Positions 52,477-61,653 of a stretch of 64,000 nt of DNA are shown one piece after another. The stretch lies in the NCBI RefSeq assembly GCF_022478115.1, contig NZ_JAKGSC010000009.1:1-64000 (forward strand), read 5' to 3'. A program made the translations under genes and the position numbers. The notes beneath the pieces were generated by a model, which was given only the letters and a program-made list of their open reading frames with translations, searched no databases and was not told the DNA's origin. The number at the start of each line of letters is the position of its first letter. Positions within the stretch are counted from its first letter, which is position 1. The DNA is from Tenacibaculum aquimarinum. GTDB taxonomy: Bacteria > Bacteroidota > Bacteroidia > Flavobacteriales > Flavobacteriaceae.

Positions 52477-52509
52477 AAACTTTCAGCCTTATATACAAGC
52501 TGAAAGTTT
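52477..52509 (-). terminator. terminator of the two-component operon
   Basis: Perfect arms aaactttcagc and gctgaaagttt surround an 11-base loop; read on the minus strand a T-rich tract follows. It lies between the response regulator gene and the Sua5-like gene. Confidence 0.8.
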
Positions 52510-52535
52510 CTTTTATTATTATTGACAGTAAAATT

Positions 52536-52605
52536 GCTTAGCCCCGATTGTAGTGGCATCCTTTTGCTTTTTTTGCAAAAGATATAACGAAAAGCGGGAA
52601 ATAGC
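52536..52605 (+). repeat. structured repeat element, copy 4 of 4
   Basis: It reads gcttagccccgattgtagtg, gcatcc, then hairpin ttttgc/gcaaaa, then gatataacgaaaagcgggaa and atagc. Blocks and order equal those of copy 1, but the outer ends are diverged. It lies between the response regulator gene and its terminator. Confidence 0.75.
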
Positions 52606-52621
52606 TTCTAAAAAAAGTGTT

Positions 52622-53323
52622 TTAAGCTTTTTCTACTAATCTAAATCCTTCTCCGTGAATGTTTAAAATCTCCACATTTTCGTCTAGTTTTAAATACTTA
52701 CGTAGTTTAGCAATGTAAACATCCATACTCCTAGAAGTAAAGTAGTTATCATCTCTCCAAATCTTTGTTAATGCTAATTCTCTTGGCATTAAATCGTTTT
52801 TATGGATTGCCAACATACGTAACAATTTACTTTCTTTTGGTGATAGTTTTTGCGGTTCTGCAGTTTCTCCAACAGATAAATGACGCAATTTAGAATTAAA
52901 GAAAAATTTACCAATATTGAACTCAAACTGCTCAGTATCTGTACTTGTTTCGTTTTCTTTACGTTGTAAAATTGCTTTAATTTTGTGTAATAAAACTTCA
53001 GAATCGAACGGTTTATTTAAATAATCGTCTGCTCCTGCTTGGTAACCTTTTAGTACATCTTCTTTTAGCGTTTTTGCAGTTAAGAAAATAATTGGCACTT
53101 CTTTATTGGTTACTCTAATGTCTTTTGCTAATGAAAAACCATCTTTACGAGGCATCATTACATCTAAAATACACAAATCGTAATCTGAGTTTTTAAACAT
53201 AATTAATCCTTCAATACCATCTTTAGCATGTGTTACATTGTAATCATTTAATGCTAAATAATCTTTTAAAACTGTTCCAAAGTTTGGATCGTCTTCTACT
53301 AATAATATTTTTTTAATGCCCAT
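52622..53323 (-). CDS. OmpR-family response regulator
   Basis: The 233-residue regulator has a receiver domain with the acidic pocket DD at 11-12, the phosphorylated D54 in CILDVMMP and K104 in DDYLNKPF, and a C-terminal winged helix (LSPKESKLLRMLAIH, MDVYIAKLRKYL). It starts nine bases downstream of the histidine kinase gene stop, so they form a pair. Its target genes are not evident. Confidence 0.96.
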   Translation of the reverse strand: MGIKKILLVEDDPNFGTVLKDYLALNDYNVTHAKDGIEGLIMFKNSDYDLCILDVMMPRKDGFSLAKDIRVTNKEVPIIFLTAKTLKEDVLKGYQAGADDYLNKPFDSEVLLHKIKAILQRKENETSTDTEQFEFNIGKFFFNSKLRHLSVGETAEPQKLSPKESKLLRMLAIHKNDLMPRELALTKIWRDDNYFTSRSMDVYIAKLRKYLKLDENVEILNIHGEGFRLVEKA

Positions 53324-53332
53324 AATATTTGT

Positions 53333-54904
53333 TTAAATTAATGGTAGTTTTACTGTAAACGTGCTTCCTTTTCCTTTCTCACTTTCCACAAAAACTGTTC
53401 CGTGATGGTTTTCTACTATTTCTTTTACGTAGGCTAAACCTAAACCATGGCCTTTTACGTCGTGTATATTACCTTTTTGTTCTCTATAAAATTTATTAAA
53501 CACATTTTTTTGTGCTTGTTTACTCATTCCTATTCCTTCATCTTTTATTTTAAAAATAAAGAATTTATTAGTGCTTTCTGTTATTACTTCTATTTTAGGT
53601 TTGTCTTCGGAATATTTTAATGCATTCTCTAACATATTTACTACAACATTTGTTAAATGAAATTCGTTACCCAACGCTTCTGTTGATATGGCTTTGAATG
53701 TTGTTTTAATTGAACCTTTTCTATCTTGCAATAATAAATTTACATGCTCTATTGCGTCTTCTATTATGTCTGTTACATCTACTGCTTCCTTACTAATATC
53801 TAACTGATTTTTTTCTAATCTAGATATTCTTAAAACGCTTTCTACCTGACCGTGCATTCTTTTGTTCTCTTCACGAATCATGTTAACATACCTTTTAACC
53901 TTGTCTTCGTCATTAATAATCTTTGGATTTTTAATGGCGTCTAATGCTAAATTTATGGTTGCAATAGGTGTTTTAAACTCATGCGTCATGTTATTTATAA
54001 AATCAGTTTTTATTTCTGATATTTTCTTTTGACGTATTAATTGATATAATGAACTTGAAAATGCTACTATAATAATAAATATAAAAAATATTGAGAGCAA
54101 TAAAATTGACATTAAGCCAGATAACAACTCTTTCTTACCTTCTGGAAACGTTACGTATAACTTATAGTTACTGTTTCCATTTTCATCTTCAAAAAGTGGA
54201 TAATAAAAACCTTCATTTGGCTGAATTTTAAAATAACCTGATTTTAAAGGTGTTGCTAAACCATTATCATAAACTCCATACTTAAATCCTTGTAATATAT
54301 TACGTTTTGCTAATTCTTCTTGAATAATTGTATTAAGTTCCCTATTTCTTATCCTTTGATGAATAGGCTTTAGATTCTTCATTTGACTAAAAATATTTAC
54401 AAATTGTTGTCTTTGTAAACTTGAATAATCTTTAAATACACTAAACCTCTTCTCATCTAATATAGGTTTAAACTCTTTACCGTTTTCACTTTTAACCAAT
54501 TTAGAATGAAATGTATCTTCTTTGCCAGAATATCTTTTTAAAATTACTTCATCATCTCCTAAAAAACCTGCTGGTATTTTAAAATTCTCTTCTAAAATTG
54601 TAGCTCCAAAAGTAATTTTTTCTCGACCCATTGTATCTATTTTTTCAAATAGAAAACTTTTCATTTCTGCATCGGTAAAAAACTTATAGTTTTTAAGAAG
54701 CATATTATTTTCCTGAATAAATAATGACTCTTCCCTTTCTTTTATACTTTCAGAAACTCCTGCCAAAGCAACTGTAACATCACTCTTAAATTGCTTTTGC
54801 TTACTAGCAATTGCATCATTAATCCAATAAACCTGGACAGCAATAATACCTATTAAAGATATGCTCATTAAAGCAACAATAAGAATGAAGATTTTCTTAC
54901 TCAT
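53333..54904 (-). CDS. sensor histidine kinase
   Basis: The 523-residue protein has an N-terminal membrane helix (about 6-28), a periplasmic domain of about 230 residues, a second helix at about 270-290, then HisKA with the phosphorylated histidine in NNMTHEFKTPIA and HATPase_c with N (VVNMLENALKYS), DEGIGM and GHGLGLAYVKE. The periplasmic part shows no family I recognise, so the stimulus is unknown. A near-leaderless promoter and a 12-bp direct repeat precede it. Confidence 0.95.
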   Translation of the reverse strand: MSKKIFILIVALMSISLIGIIAVQVYWINDAIASKQKQFKSDVTVALAGVSESIKEREESLFIQENNMLLKNYKFFTDAEMKSFLFEKIDTMGREKITFGATILEENFKIPAGFLGDDEVILKRYSGKEDTFHSKLVKSENGKEFKPILDEKRFSVFKDYSSLQRQQFVNIFSQMKNLKPIHQRIRNRELNTIIQEELAKRNILQGFKYGVYDNGLATPLKSGYFKIQPNEGFYYPLFEDENGNSNYKLYVTFPEGKKELLSGLMSILLLSIFFIFIIIVAFSSSLYQLIRQKKISEIKTDFINNMTHEFKTPIATINLALDAIKNPKIINDEDKVKRYVNMIREENKRMHGQVESVLRISRLEKNQLDISKEAVDVTDIIEDAIEHVNLLLQDRKGSIKTTFKAISTEALGNEFHLTNVVVNMLENALKYSEDKPKIEVITESTNKFFIFKIKDEGIGMSKQAQKNVFNKFYREQKGNIHDVKGHGLGLAYVKEIVENHHGTVFVESEKGKGSTFTVKLPLI

Positions 54905-54908
54905 TATT

Positions 54909-54935
54909 CAAAATTAGGGCATTAAAAATTAACAA
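54909..54935 (-). promoter_or_regulatory. near-leaderless promoter of the histidine kinase gene
   Basis: On the minus strand TAATTTTG (54909-54916) is preceded, 16 bases upstream, by a TTG (54933-54935). The -7 box ends four bases before the ATG. Confidence 0.55.
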
Positions 54936-54965
54936 AAATGGTTTTTAACGTTGATTAACAAAAAT
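54928..54965. promoter_or_regulatory. 12-bp direct repeat, possible response-regulator operator
   Basis: The word attaacaaaaat occurs at 54928-54939 and again at 54954-54965, 26 bases apart from start to start. It lies over the -33 region and just upstream of the histidine kinase promoter. Direct repeats are the usual target of OmpR-family regulators, although their half-sites are normally about 10-11 bases apart. Confidence 0.4.
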
Positions 54966-55013
54966 ACTGTAGTTTTAAGAGTATTTTAACAAAAAAAATA
55001 CATATTTTCTAAC

Positions 55014-55604
55014 CTAAAGTAGGTTTTGTGTTAATTTATTATGGATTTTTAAGACTTTTCCTTTAGTTTCTTCTAAAGAAACATTACAAATAATGTAATT
55101 TGATTGTAGTATTTTCTTACTGTCTTTCCATTGATTTTTCATTCTATTTCTCACTTCTTTTTCAGAAGTTTTATCTCTAGAAATAACTCGATTTATCTTT
55201 ACTTCTTCTGGCGCAGTTACTGTAATTATTTTATCGCAAAATACATCGCTTCCATTTTCAAAAAGAATTGCATTTTCATATAAAATATAATCTTTGTCTA
55301 TATTATTTTTAATGAAATTTTCTAAATGATTGTATACAACCGGATGTACAATTTCATTTAAAACTGCTAATTTTTCTTTGTTCTTAAAAACAATATTAGC
55401 TAAAAAAGGTCTGTTTAATTTATTATTTAGATAAACTTCTTCTCCAAATTCTAAAACAAGTTTTTCTTGTATCACTTTGGAAGTGTTCATTAAGTCTTTA
55501 GCTTCTTTGTCTGCAATATAGGTTGCAATGTTACCTAACTCTTTAAAAAGTTTTAAAACGGTAGATTTACCACTTCCAATTCCGCCTGTTATACCAACTA
55601 CCAT
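55014..55604 (-). CDS. coaE: dephospho-CoA kinase
   Basis: CoaE phosphorylates the ribose of dephospho-CoA, the last step of coenzyme A synthesis. The 196-residue product has Walker A GGIGSGKST at 7-15, IADKEAKDLM, VHPVVYNHLE and RVISRDKTSEKEVRNRMKNQW. Length is normal. It overlaps the YbbR gene stop by one base and is the last gene of the nusB-yajC run. Confidence 0.96.
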   Translation of the reverse strand: MVVGITGGIGSGKSTVLKLFKELGNIATYIADKEAKDLMNTSKVIQEKLVLEFGEEVYLNNKLNRPFLANIVFKNKEKLAVLNEIVHPVVYNHLENFIKNNIDKDYILYENAILFENGSDVFCDKIITVTAPEEVKINRVISRDKTSEKEVRNRMKNQWKDSKKILQSNYIICNVSLEETKGKVLKIHNKLTQNLL

Positions 55605-56542
55605 TATTTATGTATTAGATATTCAATTTTATCTGGCGTAACTTTTACCGAAGAAACTTCACTTGATTTTATATGGACCTTCGGAATTAAATAAGATAGC
55701 TCATTTTCTATTGCTTGTTTATAATCACAAACAACTTCAAAGGAACTTGCTGTTACTTTTCCAAAGTTTTTAAGTCCAACTATATAAGTAACTTTTACTG
55801 TTTTGGGAAATGTATTTAATGTAGTGCCAAACGGAACATTTTCAACTTTAAAAGGAACTTCAAAACTACCTTCAGTAAATTTATCTACTTTTCCAGATAT
55901 AGTAACTGATGTAGCACTAAATTTAGTATTTACAACGTTTGTAGGTAATTTTAACGATACCTTTTTAGAAAAATCTGTATTTAAATTTTCTATTTCAAAT
56001 GAATTTATTGCAATATCCTGAATACTCTTTAACTGAAATTCTGGTCCAGAAACAGAAATACTATCAGGTTTAATTTCCACTTTTTCAGACAAATTATAAC
56101 CTGGTAAAAATTGCAAATTTAAATTTGCTATAACCGGAACTTTCTTTGTGGCTAGACTTCCAATTCTTAAAAATATTGTGTCTTGTAAAACACCTTCTAA
56201 AGTAAGGCCAGAAGCCAATTGTTTTTGTATCGCTAACTTTTGACTCTCAGGTAAAAGATAAAAATCTGTTGCATTTTTTTGACGCAACTTATCGGTCTTA
56301 AGTACTATCTTTTTTGATGAAATATTTGCGGAAAATAATTTAAAACCTGTTGCTTTAACTGCTAGATTTATGTTTTCTTGTGGTTGTTCTTCTAGCAATT
56401 TGTTTTGAGGTAATTCTTGGTAAATTACATTATAAGAAACTGAAGAACTGTATTCTTTAGACATGTTAATAAGAAGCCAAATTAATAATGAAGCTACTAA
56501 AAATCCAAAAAATGCTTTGGGTATGTTTCTTAAATTTTCCAT
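55604..56542 (-). CDS. YbbR-like domain-containing protein
   Basis: The 312-residue protein has an N-terminal membrane anchor (about 10-27) and a chain of YbbR-like beta domains outside (for example KKVPVIANLNLQFLPGYNLSEKVEIKPDSISVSGPE). YbbR/CdaR proteins regulate diadenylate cyclase in Firmicutes. I see no cdaA gene here, so that role is only possible. It is coupled with coaE. Confidence 0.88.
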   Translation of the reverse strand: MENLRNIPKAFFGFLVASLLIWLLINMSKEYSSSVSYNVIYQELPQNKLLEEQPQENINLAVKATGFKLFSANISSKKIVLKTDKLRQKNATDFYLLPESQKLAIQKQLASGLTLEGVLQDTIFLRIGSLATKKVPVIANLNLQFLPGYNLSEKVEIKPDSISVSGPEFQLKSIQDIAINSFEIENLNTDFSKKVSLKLPTNVVNTKFSATSVTISGKVDKFTEGSFEVPFKVENVPFGTTLNTFPKTVKVTYIVGLKNFGKVTASSFEVVCDYKQAIENELSYLIPKVHIKSSEVSSVKVTPDKIEYLIHK

Positions 56543-56566
56543 TTATAGTGCAATCTACATAAAAAC

Positions 56567-56595
56567 AAAAAAGTGAGCAAAAAGCTCACTTTTTT
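56567..56595 (-). terminator. terminator after yajC
   Basis: Arms aaaaaagtgagc and gctcactttttt surround a short A loop, between yajC and the YbbR gene. T tracts exist on both sides, so it could act on either strand. It may be only partial, as the YbbR and coaE genes need another promoter otherwise. Confidence 0.7.
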
Positions 56596-56613
56596 ATCAA
56601 TTTAAAAATTGAT

Positions 56614-56928
56614 TTATTTTTTAACAGCTCCAGAAAAGCGTTTGCTTAATTCCATAGAAATTGCTGAACGTTCAAACTTAATTTTCCCTGCTCCAGTTTC
56701 TATAGTTACTGTACCTTCTGCGTCGTTTAAATCCACTATTTTACCGTGAATTCCACTAGAAGTTACAACTTTAGCTCCTCTTCTTATTTCTGCTTGAAAT
56801 GTTTTCTCTTTTTTTGCTTTATTCATCTGTGGACGAATCATAAAGAAATATAAAACACCAATCATTGCTACAAATGGCAACATACTCATTAAACCACCAT
56901 TTGCTTGTAAAAATATACTTGCTATCAT
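56614..56928 (-). CDS. yajC: preprotein translocase subunit YajC
   Basis: YajC is a small single-helix inner-membrane protein of the SecDF-YajC complex. The 104-residue product has the helix at about 17-32 (MLPFVAMIGVLYFFMI), then RPQMNKAKKEK and the small soluble domain with RRGAKVVTSSGIHGKIVDL, all family hallmarks. It abuts the DUF1573 gene by one base. Confidence 0.97.
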   Translation of the reverse strand: MIASIFLQANGGLMSMLPFVAMIGVLYFFMIRPQMNKAKKEKTFQAEIRRGAKVVTSSGIHGKIVDLNDAEGTVTIETGAGKIKFERSAISMELSKRFSGAVKK

Positions 56929-57401
56929 TATACGCTTGGTGTTTTAGCTTTAGGTGTAACCATTCCTACAATTTTAACAACTTCTCTACCTGTTGCAGTA
57001 TTTGTAAATAATGTTACAGCTTTAGATTGTCTGTTAGGTTTACCATTAGTATTAAAACTAACTTTAATTTCTGCAGATTCTCCTGGAGCAACTGGCTCTT
57101 TTGGCCAAACAGGAACCGTACAACCACAAGTTGCCGTTGCGTTAGTTATTACTAAATCAGATTTACCCGTGTTTGTTACTACAAATGAAGTTTGTACTAC
57201 TTCTCCTTCATTTACAGTTCCAAAATCGTGCTCTAATCTATCAAAAGCTACAACTGGTGCACCTTTACTTATATCGTTATCTCTTTTTTGAGCGTTTACA
57301 ACGTTTTCTTGTTTTACTTTAGATGCTGCATTAGTTTCTTTACATGAAACAAAAACTCCTGCTGTTAATACAAATGCTATTGCTACTATTGCTTTTTTCA
57401 T
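56928..57401 (-). CDS. DUF1573 domain-containing lipoprotein
   Basis: The 157-residue protein has a lipobox (GVFVSCKET) and a DUF1573 immunoglobulin-like domain (about 48-150) with the typical FDRLEHDFGTVNEGEVV, TNTGKSDLVITNATATCGCTVP and VSFNTNGKPN. The CGC cysteines are conserved in the family. Function is not known. It lies between nusB and yajC, a neighbourhood common in Bacteroidota. Confidence 0.93.
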   Translation of the reverse strand: MKKAIVAIAFVLTAGVFVSCKETNAASKVKQENVVNAQKRDNDISKGAPVVAFDRLEHDFGTVNEGEVVQTSFVVTNTGKSDLVITNATATCGCTVPVWPKEPVAPGESAEIKVSFNTNGKPNRQSKAVTLFTNTATGREVVKIVGMVTPKAKTPSV

Positions 57402-57449
57402 TATATAAATATTTATTTTAGTGTGATAAAATTACTAAATTATTTTGAA

Positions 57450-58388
57450 CTACATTAATCCTCTTCCCATTTTAACCATTTTTTTTGTGGCTAAATAGTC
57501 TTTAGATAATTTGTCTAAAACACCGTTTATAAAGTAACCACTTTTTTCGGTTGAATAATCTTTGGCTAGTTCTATATACTCGTTTATTGAAACTCTACTT
57601 GGTATTGATGGAAAATGCAAAAACTCTGTAATTGCCATTTTTATTAAAATCATATCGATTCCTGCAATTCTATCGCTTTCCCAGTTTGGTGTTTTATCTT
57701 TTATATCATCTTGATATTTATGATGATTTAAAATTGCTTTTTTAAATAATTGAGAAACAAAATCTTCATCATCTTGGTCTTTATACAACTTCCCTAATTG
57801 AAAAGCTCTACCTTCTTTTTGTTTGTTTAGAGATTTAAGAACCCATGTGTTTACAAACGGAATATCATCTACCCAAGAAATCATGGTGTCTTCGTAATAA
57901 TCTGCTAATTTTTCATTTGGTGCAATAATCTCTCTATAGAAATCGATTGCAAAACTTCGGTCTACATTAAATGAATCTTCAACAGTATTAATGTACTTAG
58001 TATACAAATCAGAGTTTTGTAACTCTTCCCAAATAATCTTTACATACTCATCATCTAATTCCCAATTATTAAGACCGTTAAGTTCTTTATAACCATCAAA
58101 AGATACACTTTCAGTAATTGAATTAATTACCCTGTTGTTTATAAATTTTGTGTTTGGATTTAAATCGTCCTTAGTTGCTAAGATTTTCTTTTTTGCAAGT
58201 TCAATTTTTTTATGTGCTAACTTTTGTACTTCAACCATAAGTTGAATTTGTAACACATATAAATCAAACATTTTTTGAATGCTGAATTTTAAGAATTTCT
58301 CTTCCTTAATTAAATCGTCGCTATTAGATTGTTGCATCGCATACATCGATTGCATTACTTTAACGCGAATATGTCTTCTATTAATCAT
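57450..58388 (-). CDS. nusB: transcription antitermination factor NusB (long form)
   Basis: NusB forms a complex with NusE and boxA RNA to prevent early termination in rRNA operons. The 312-residue protein is about twice the length of E. coli NusB: an N-terminal part beginning MINRRHIRVKVMQSMYAMQQS, a middle extension and the NusB core in the last 130 residues (WVDDIPFVNTWVLKS, RIAGIDMILIKMAITEFLHFPSIPSRVSINEYIELAK). This long form is the rule in Bacteroidota. It heads the nusB-DUF1573-yajC run. Confidence 0.95.
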   Translation of the reverse strand: MINRRHIRVKVMQSMYAMQQSNSDDLIKEEKFLKFSIQKMFDLYVLQIQLMVEVQKLAHKKIELAKKKILATKDDLNPNTKFINNRVINSITESVSFDGYKELNGLNNWELDDEYVKIIWEELQNSDLYTKYINTVEDSFNVDRSFAIDFYREIIAPNEKLADYYEDTMISWVDDIPFVNTWVLKSLNKQKEGRAFQLGKLYKDQDDEDFVSQLFKKAILNHHKYQDDIKDKTPNWESDRIAGIDMILIKMAITEFLHFPSIPSRVSINEYIELAKDYSTEKSGYFINGVLDKLSKDYLATKKMVKMGRGLM

Positions 58389-58416
58389 TATAAAGAACTG
58401 AACTAGGTTTAAAAAA

Positions 58417-58444
58417 AGCGCATTAGAATTATTTCTAATGCGCT
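58417..58444 (-). terminator. terminator of the Leu/Glu dehydrogenase gene
   Basis: Perfect 12-base arms agcgcattagaa and ttctaatgcgct surround a four-base loop. A T tract follows on the minus strand. It lies about 48 bases after the stop. Confidence 0.85.
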
Positions 58445-58491
58445 ACAAAAATATGGGTTTTTTATGATTGAATTATAAAGAAATCGATAAT

Positions 58492-59586
58492 TTATTTCGA
58501 TTCTTTTCTAGTATCAATTCTTTTCTGTGCAATATTAAAAGCTGCACCATGTGTTGTTATATTTTCTTTTTCTGATAAGTTGAAGATTTCTAACGTTGTA
58601 TTGTAAATATTTTCAGTTTTTTTAGTGATTTCGTCTCTTCCGTAACCTTCTAATTCTGCATAAACATTTATAATTCCACCAGCATTAATTAAAAAGTCTG
58701 GCGCATATGCAATTCCTTTTTCTTTTAATAACCTTCCGTGTTTTAACTCATCTGCTAATTGATTATTAGCAGCTCCAGCAATTACTTGTGCTTTAATTTG
58801 GTCTATAGTTACATCATTTATTGTTGCTCCCATTGCACAAGGTGCGTAAATATCTACATCCAAACCGTAAATGTCGTTTCCTAAAACTACATTAGCTCCG
58901 TATTTTTTACTTAACTCTTCTAAACGAGCTTCGTTTATATCATTAATTATTACTTGTGCTCCTTCATCAGTAATGTGTTTTACTAAAGTTTCTCCAACAT
59001 GACCAACTCCTTGAACAAGTACTTTTTTTCCATCTAAATTTTCTGATCCGAATTTATATTTAGCAGCAGCTTTCATTCCCATATAAACACCATAAGCAGT
59101 TACAGGTGAAGGATTTCCTGCTCCTCCAATACTTTCAGAAACACCAGTTACATGAGGTGTTACTTCTCTAATAACATCCATATCGCTAGTTTCCATTCCC
59201 ATATCTTCTGCGGTAATATATTTACCACTTAAAGAATGCACAAACTCACCAAAACGACGCATTAATTTGTCATTTTTCTGTGTTTTAGCATCGCCAATAA
59301 TTACAGCTTTTCCTCCTCCAAGGTTTAATCCGGTAATTGCAGCTTTATAAGTCATTCCTCTAGATAAACGCAACACATCATTTAATGCATCCCATTCACT
59401 ATTATATTGCCACATTCTAGTTCCACCTAAAGCAGGACCTAAAACAGTATTATGTATACCAATTATTGCTTTTAATCCTGTATCTTTGTCATTACAAAAA
59501 ACAATTTGTTCATGATTGTTAAACGAAAGTTGACCAAAAACCGGATCGTTTTTTAAGTCTTTTGTATCAATAATTTCTGACGTCAT
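58492..59586 (-). CDS. Leu/Glu/Phe/Val dehydrogenase
   Basis: The 364-residue protein belongs to the amino-acid dehydrogenase superfamily: LGPALGGTRMW and LSRGMTYKAAITGLNLGGGKAVIIGD (substrate and catalytic lysines), then VLVQGVGHVGETLVKHI (NAD-binding Rossmann) and ANNQLAD. Length and sequence suit the leucine or valine dehydrogenase branch, which deaminates branched amino acids to oxo acids with NAD. The exact substrate is a guess. It is a single-gene unit ending in a strong hairpin. Confidence 0.92.
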   Translation of the reverse strand: MTSEIIDTKDLKNDPVFGQLSFNNHEQIVFCNDKDTGLKAIIGIHNTVLGPALGGTRMWQYNSEWDALNDVLRLSRGMTYKAAITGLNLGGGKAVIIGDAKTQKNDKLMRRFGEFVHSLSGKYITAEDMGMETSDMDVIREVTPHVTGVSESIGGAGNPSPVTAYGVYMGMKAAAKYKFGSENLDGKKVLVQGVGHVGETLVKHITDEGAQVIINDINEARLEELSKKYGANVVLGNDIYGLDVDIYAPCAMGATINDVTIDQIKAQVIAGAANNQLADELKHGRLLKEKGIAYAPDFLINAGGIINVYAELEGYGRDEITKKTENIYNTTLEIFNLSEKENITTHGAAFNIAQKRIDTRKESK

Positions 59587-59768
59587 TTTTATAAGTTTAA
59601 GTTTACTGTTTTATTTTTAATATTCGTAAAATATTATCAACAATGATACGATATTAATAAAACACATGCAAAAAAACAACTAATAATTATCATATATTTA
59701 ACAACGGAGTATTTCAAAATATCATTTAAAACACCAATATTTAACATAAATATTAAGGTTTAATATAC

Positions 59769-59776
59769 TATTTTTG
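59769..59776 (+). promoter_or_regulatory. TAnnTTTG -7 box of the ABC exporter gene
   Basis: TATTTTTG is an exact -7 match, about 42 bases before the TTG start at 59819. The -33 box is not clear. Confidence 0.5.
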
Positions 59777-59818
59777 TAAACTGACATACGTTAAATAATA
59801 AATTAAATATTCTACTAA

Positions 59819-61573
59819 TTGAAAGCACTTCAATACCTAAACAAATACTTTTTAAAATATAAATGGCGCTTATTATTAGGAATAATAATAACCTTTTTAT
59901 CAAAAATATTAGCCTTAGAAATACCTAGAATAATTAGCAACTCTTTAAATGCAGTTGAAGATTACCAAACAGGAAAAATAACAGACCTAGAAGTTGTAAA
60001 AACAGAACTACTTAACAATGTTCTACTTATTATTGGTATTGCTCTTTTATCTGGATTTTTTACATTTTTAATGAGACAAACCATAATTGTTATGTCTCGT
60101 TTAATTGAATTCGATTTAAAAAACGAAATCTACCAACAATACCAACGTTTATCTATAAACTTTTATAAGAAAAATAGAACAGGAGATTTAATGAACCGAA
60201 TTAGCGAAGATGTCTCTAAAGTTCGTATGTATTTTGGGCCTGCAATTATGTATACATTAAATATGATTATTCTATTTATTGTAGGTTTTCAGCAAATGTA
60301 TGCAATGGCACCAACGCTTACTATGTATACGTTAATTCCGTTTCCGCTTTTATCCGTTTCAGTTTTTTTAATAAGTAAAGTTATTAATATAAGAAGTACA
60401 GTTGTACAACAATACTTATCTAAGTTAACAACCTTTAATCAAGAGTTTTTCTCTGGAATAAATGTGGTAAAATCTTACGGAATAGAATCTGCAGTTATTA
60501 AAAATTTTGACGCTTTAGCGGACCAAAGTAAAGAGAAAAACATATCCTTATATAAAGTACAAGCACTCTTTTTCCCTTTAATGGTTTTATTAATAGGCGT
60601 TAGTAACTTAATTGTAATTTATATTGGAGGAAAACAATATATTGATGGTGAAATACAGATTGGAGTAATTGCTGCCTTTGTTTTATATGTAAATATTTTA
60701 ACGTGGCCAGTTGCAATTGTTGGTTGGGTAACCTCTATGGTACAGCAAGCTGAAGCTTCTCAACAACGAATAAACGAGTTTTTAGAACAAGTACCAGAAA
60801 TTAAAAACAACACAACAAAGAGAACCGAAGTTAAAGGTAATATTGAATTTAAAAATGTAACCTTAACCTATGATGACACAGATATTACAGCGTTAAAAGA
60901 TGTAAGTTTTACTGTGAAATCTGGAGAAACTGTTGCCATTCTTGGTAATACGGGAAGCGGAAAATCTTCAATAGTAAATTTAGTTTCTCGCTTATACGAC
61001 ACAACTGAAGGAAGTGTTTTATTAGACAACACACCAATAGAAGATTGTAATTTAGATGATGTTCGTAATCAAATTGGATTTGTACCTCAAGATCCTTTTC
61101 TGTTTTCTGATACAATTGAAAACAATATTAAATTCGGAAAAGAAGACGCCACAGAAGAAGAGATAATTGAAGCTGCAAAAAATGCTGTAATTCATGACAA
61201 CATTATCGAATTTAAAGATGGTTATAAAACTATTTTAGGCGAACGTGGTGTTACACTTTCTGGCGGACAAAAGCAAAGAACCTCTATTGCTAGAGCAATT
61301 ATTAAGAATCCTAAAATTTTAGTTTTTGACGATTGTTTATCTGCTGTAGACACAGAAACAGAAGAAAAAATATTATCTAACTTAGAAAAAGTATCTAAAA
61401 ACAAAACCACTTTTATTATTAGTCACCGAGTTTCTTCAGCAAAAAACGCTGATAAAATTATAGTTTTGGATGAAGGGAAAATCGTTCAACAAGGAACTCA
61501 TAATCAACTAATAACAAAAGCCGGATATTACAAAGAGCTGTACGAACAACAACTTTTAGAAAAAGAAATTTAA
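59819..61573 (+). CDS. ABC exporter (membrane-ATPase fusion, MsbA/MdlB type)
   Basis: The 584-residue protein joins six membrane helices (about 15-310) to an ATPase domain with Walker A GNTGSGKSS at 376-384, signature LSGGQKQR at 480-487 and Walker B ILVFDDCLSAVD. It is a half-transporter that works as a homodimer or heterodimer. The Walker B glutamate position reads DDCLS, so the catalytic glutamate is replaced by aspartate, which in related heterodimeric exporters marks a degenerate site. Start is TTG; no ATG lies nearby. Substrate unknown. Confidence 0.92.
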   Translation: MKALQYLNKYFLKYKWRLLLGIIITFLSKILALEIPRIISNSLNAVEDYQTGKITDLEVVKTELLNNVLLIIGIALLSGFFTFLMRQTIIVMSRLIEFDLKNEIYQQYQRLSINFYKKNRTGDLMNRISEDVSKVRMYFGPAIMYTLNMIILFIVGFQQMYAMAPTLTMYTLIPFPLLSVSVFLISKVINIRSTVVQQYLSKLTTFNQEFFSGINVVKSYGIESAVIKNFDALADQSKEKNISLYKVQALFFPLMVLLIGVSNLIVIYIGGKQYIDGEIQIGVIAAFVLYVNILTWPVAIVGWVTSMVQQAEASQQRINEFLEQVPEIKNNTTKRTEVKGNIEFKNVTLTYDDTDITALKDVSFTVKSGETVAILGNTGSGKSSIVNLVSRLYDTTEGSVLLDNTPIEDCNLDDVRNQIGFVPQDPFLFSDTIENNIKFGKEDATEEEIIEAAKNAVIHDNIIEFKDGYKTILGERGVTLSGGQKQRTSIARAIIKNPKILVFDDCLSAVDTETEEKILSNLEKVSKNKTTFIISHRVSSAKNADKIIVLDEGKIVQQGTHNQLITKAGYYKELYEQQLLEKEI

Positions 61574-61582
61574 TCTTTAACA

Positions 61583-61611
61583 TTGCTAAATAAAATATTT
61601 TATTAGATTTG
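61583..61611 (+). promoter_or_regulatory. Bacteroidota promoter TTG-N18-TAGATTTG of the PUR gene
   Basis: A TTG (61583-61585) is followed after 18 bases by TAGATTTG (61604-61611), matching both consensus boxes and the spacing. The leader would be about 38 bases. Confidence 0.7.
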
Positions 61612-61653
61612 TTTTAGTAAACTACAATAAATAACTACTATTTTAAGAAAATT

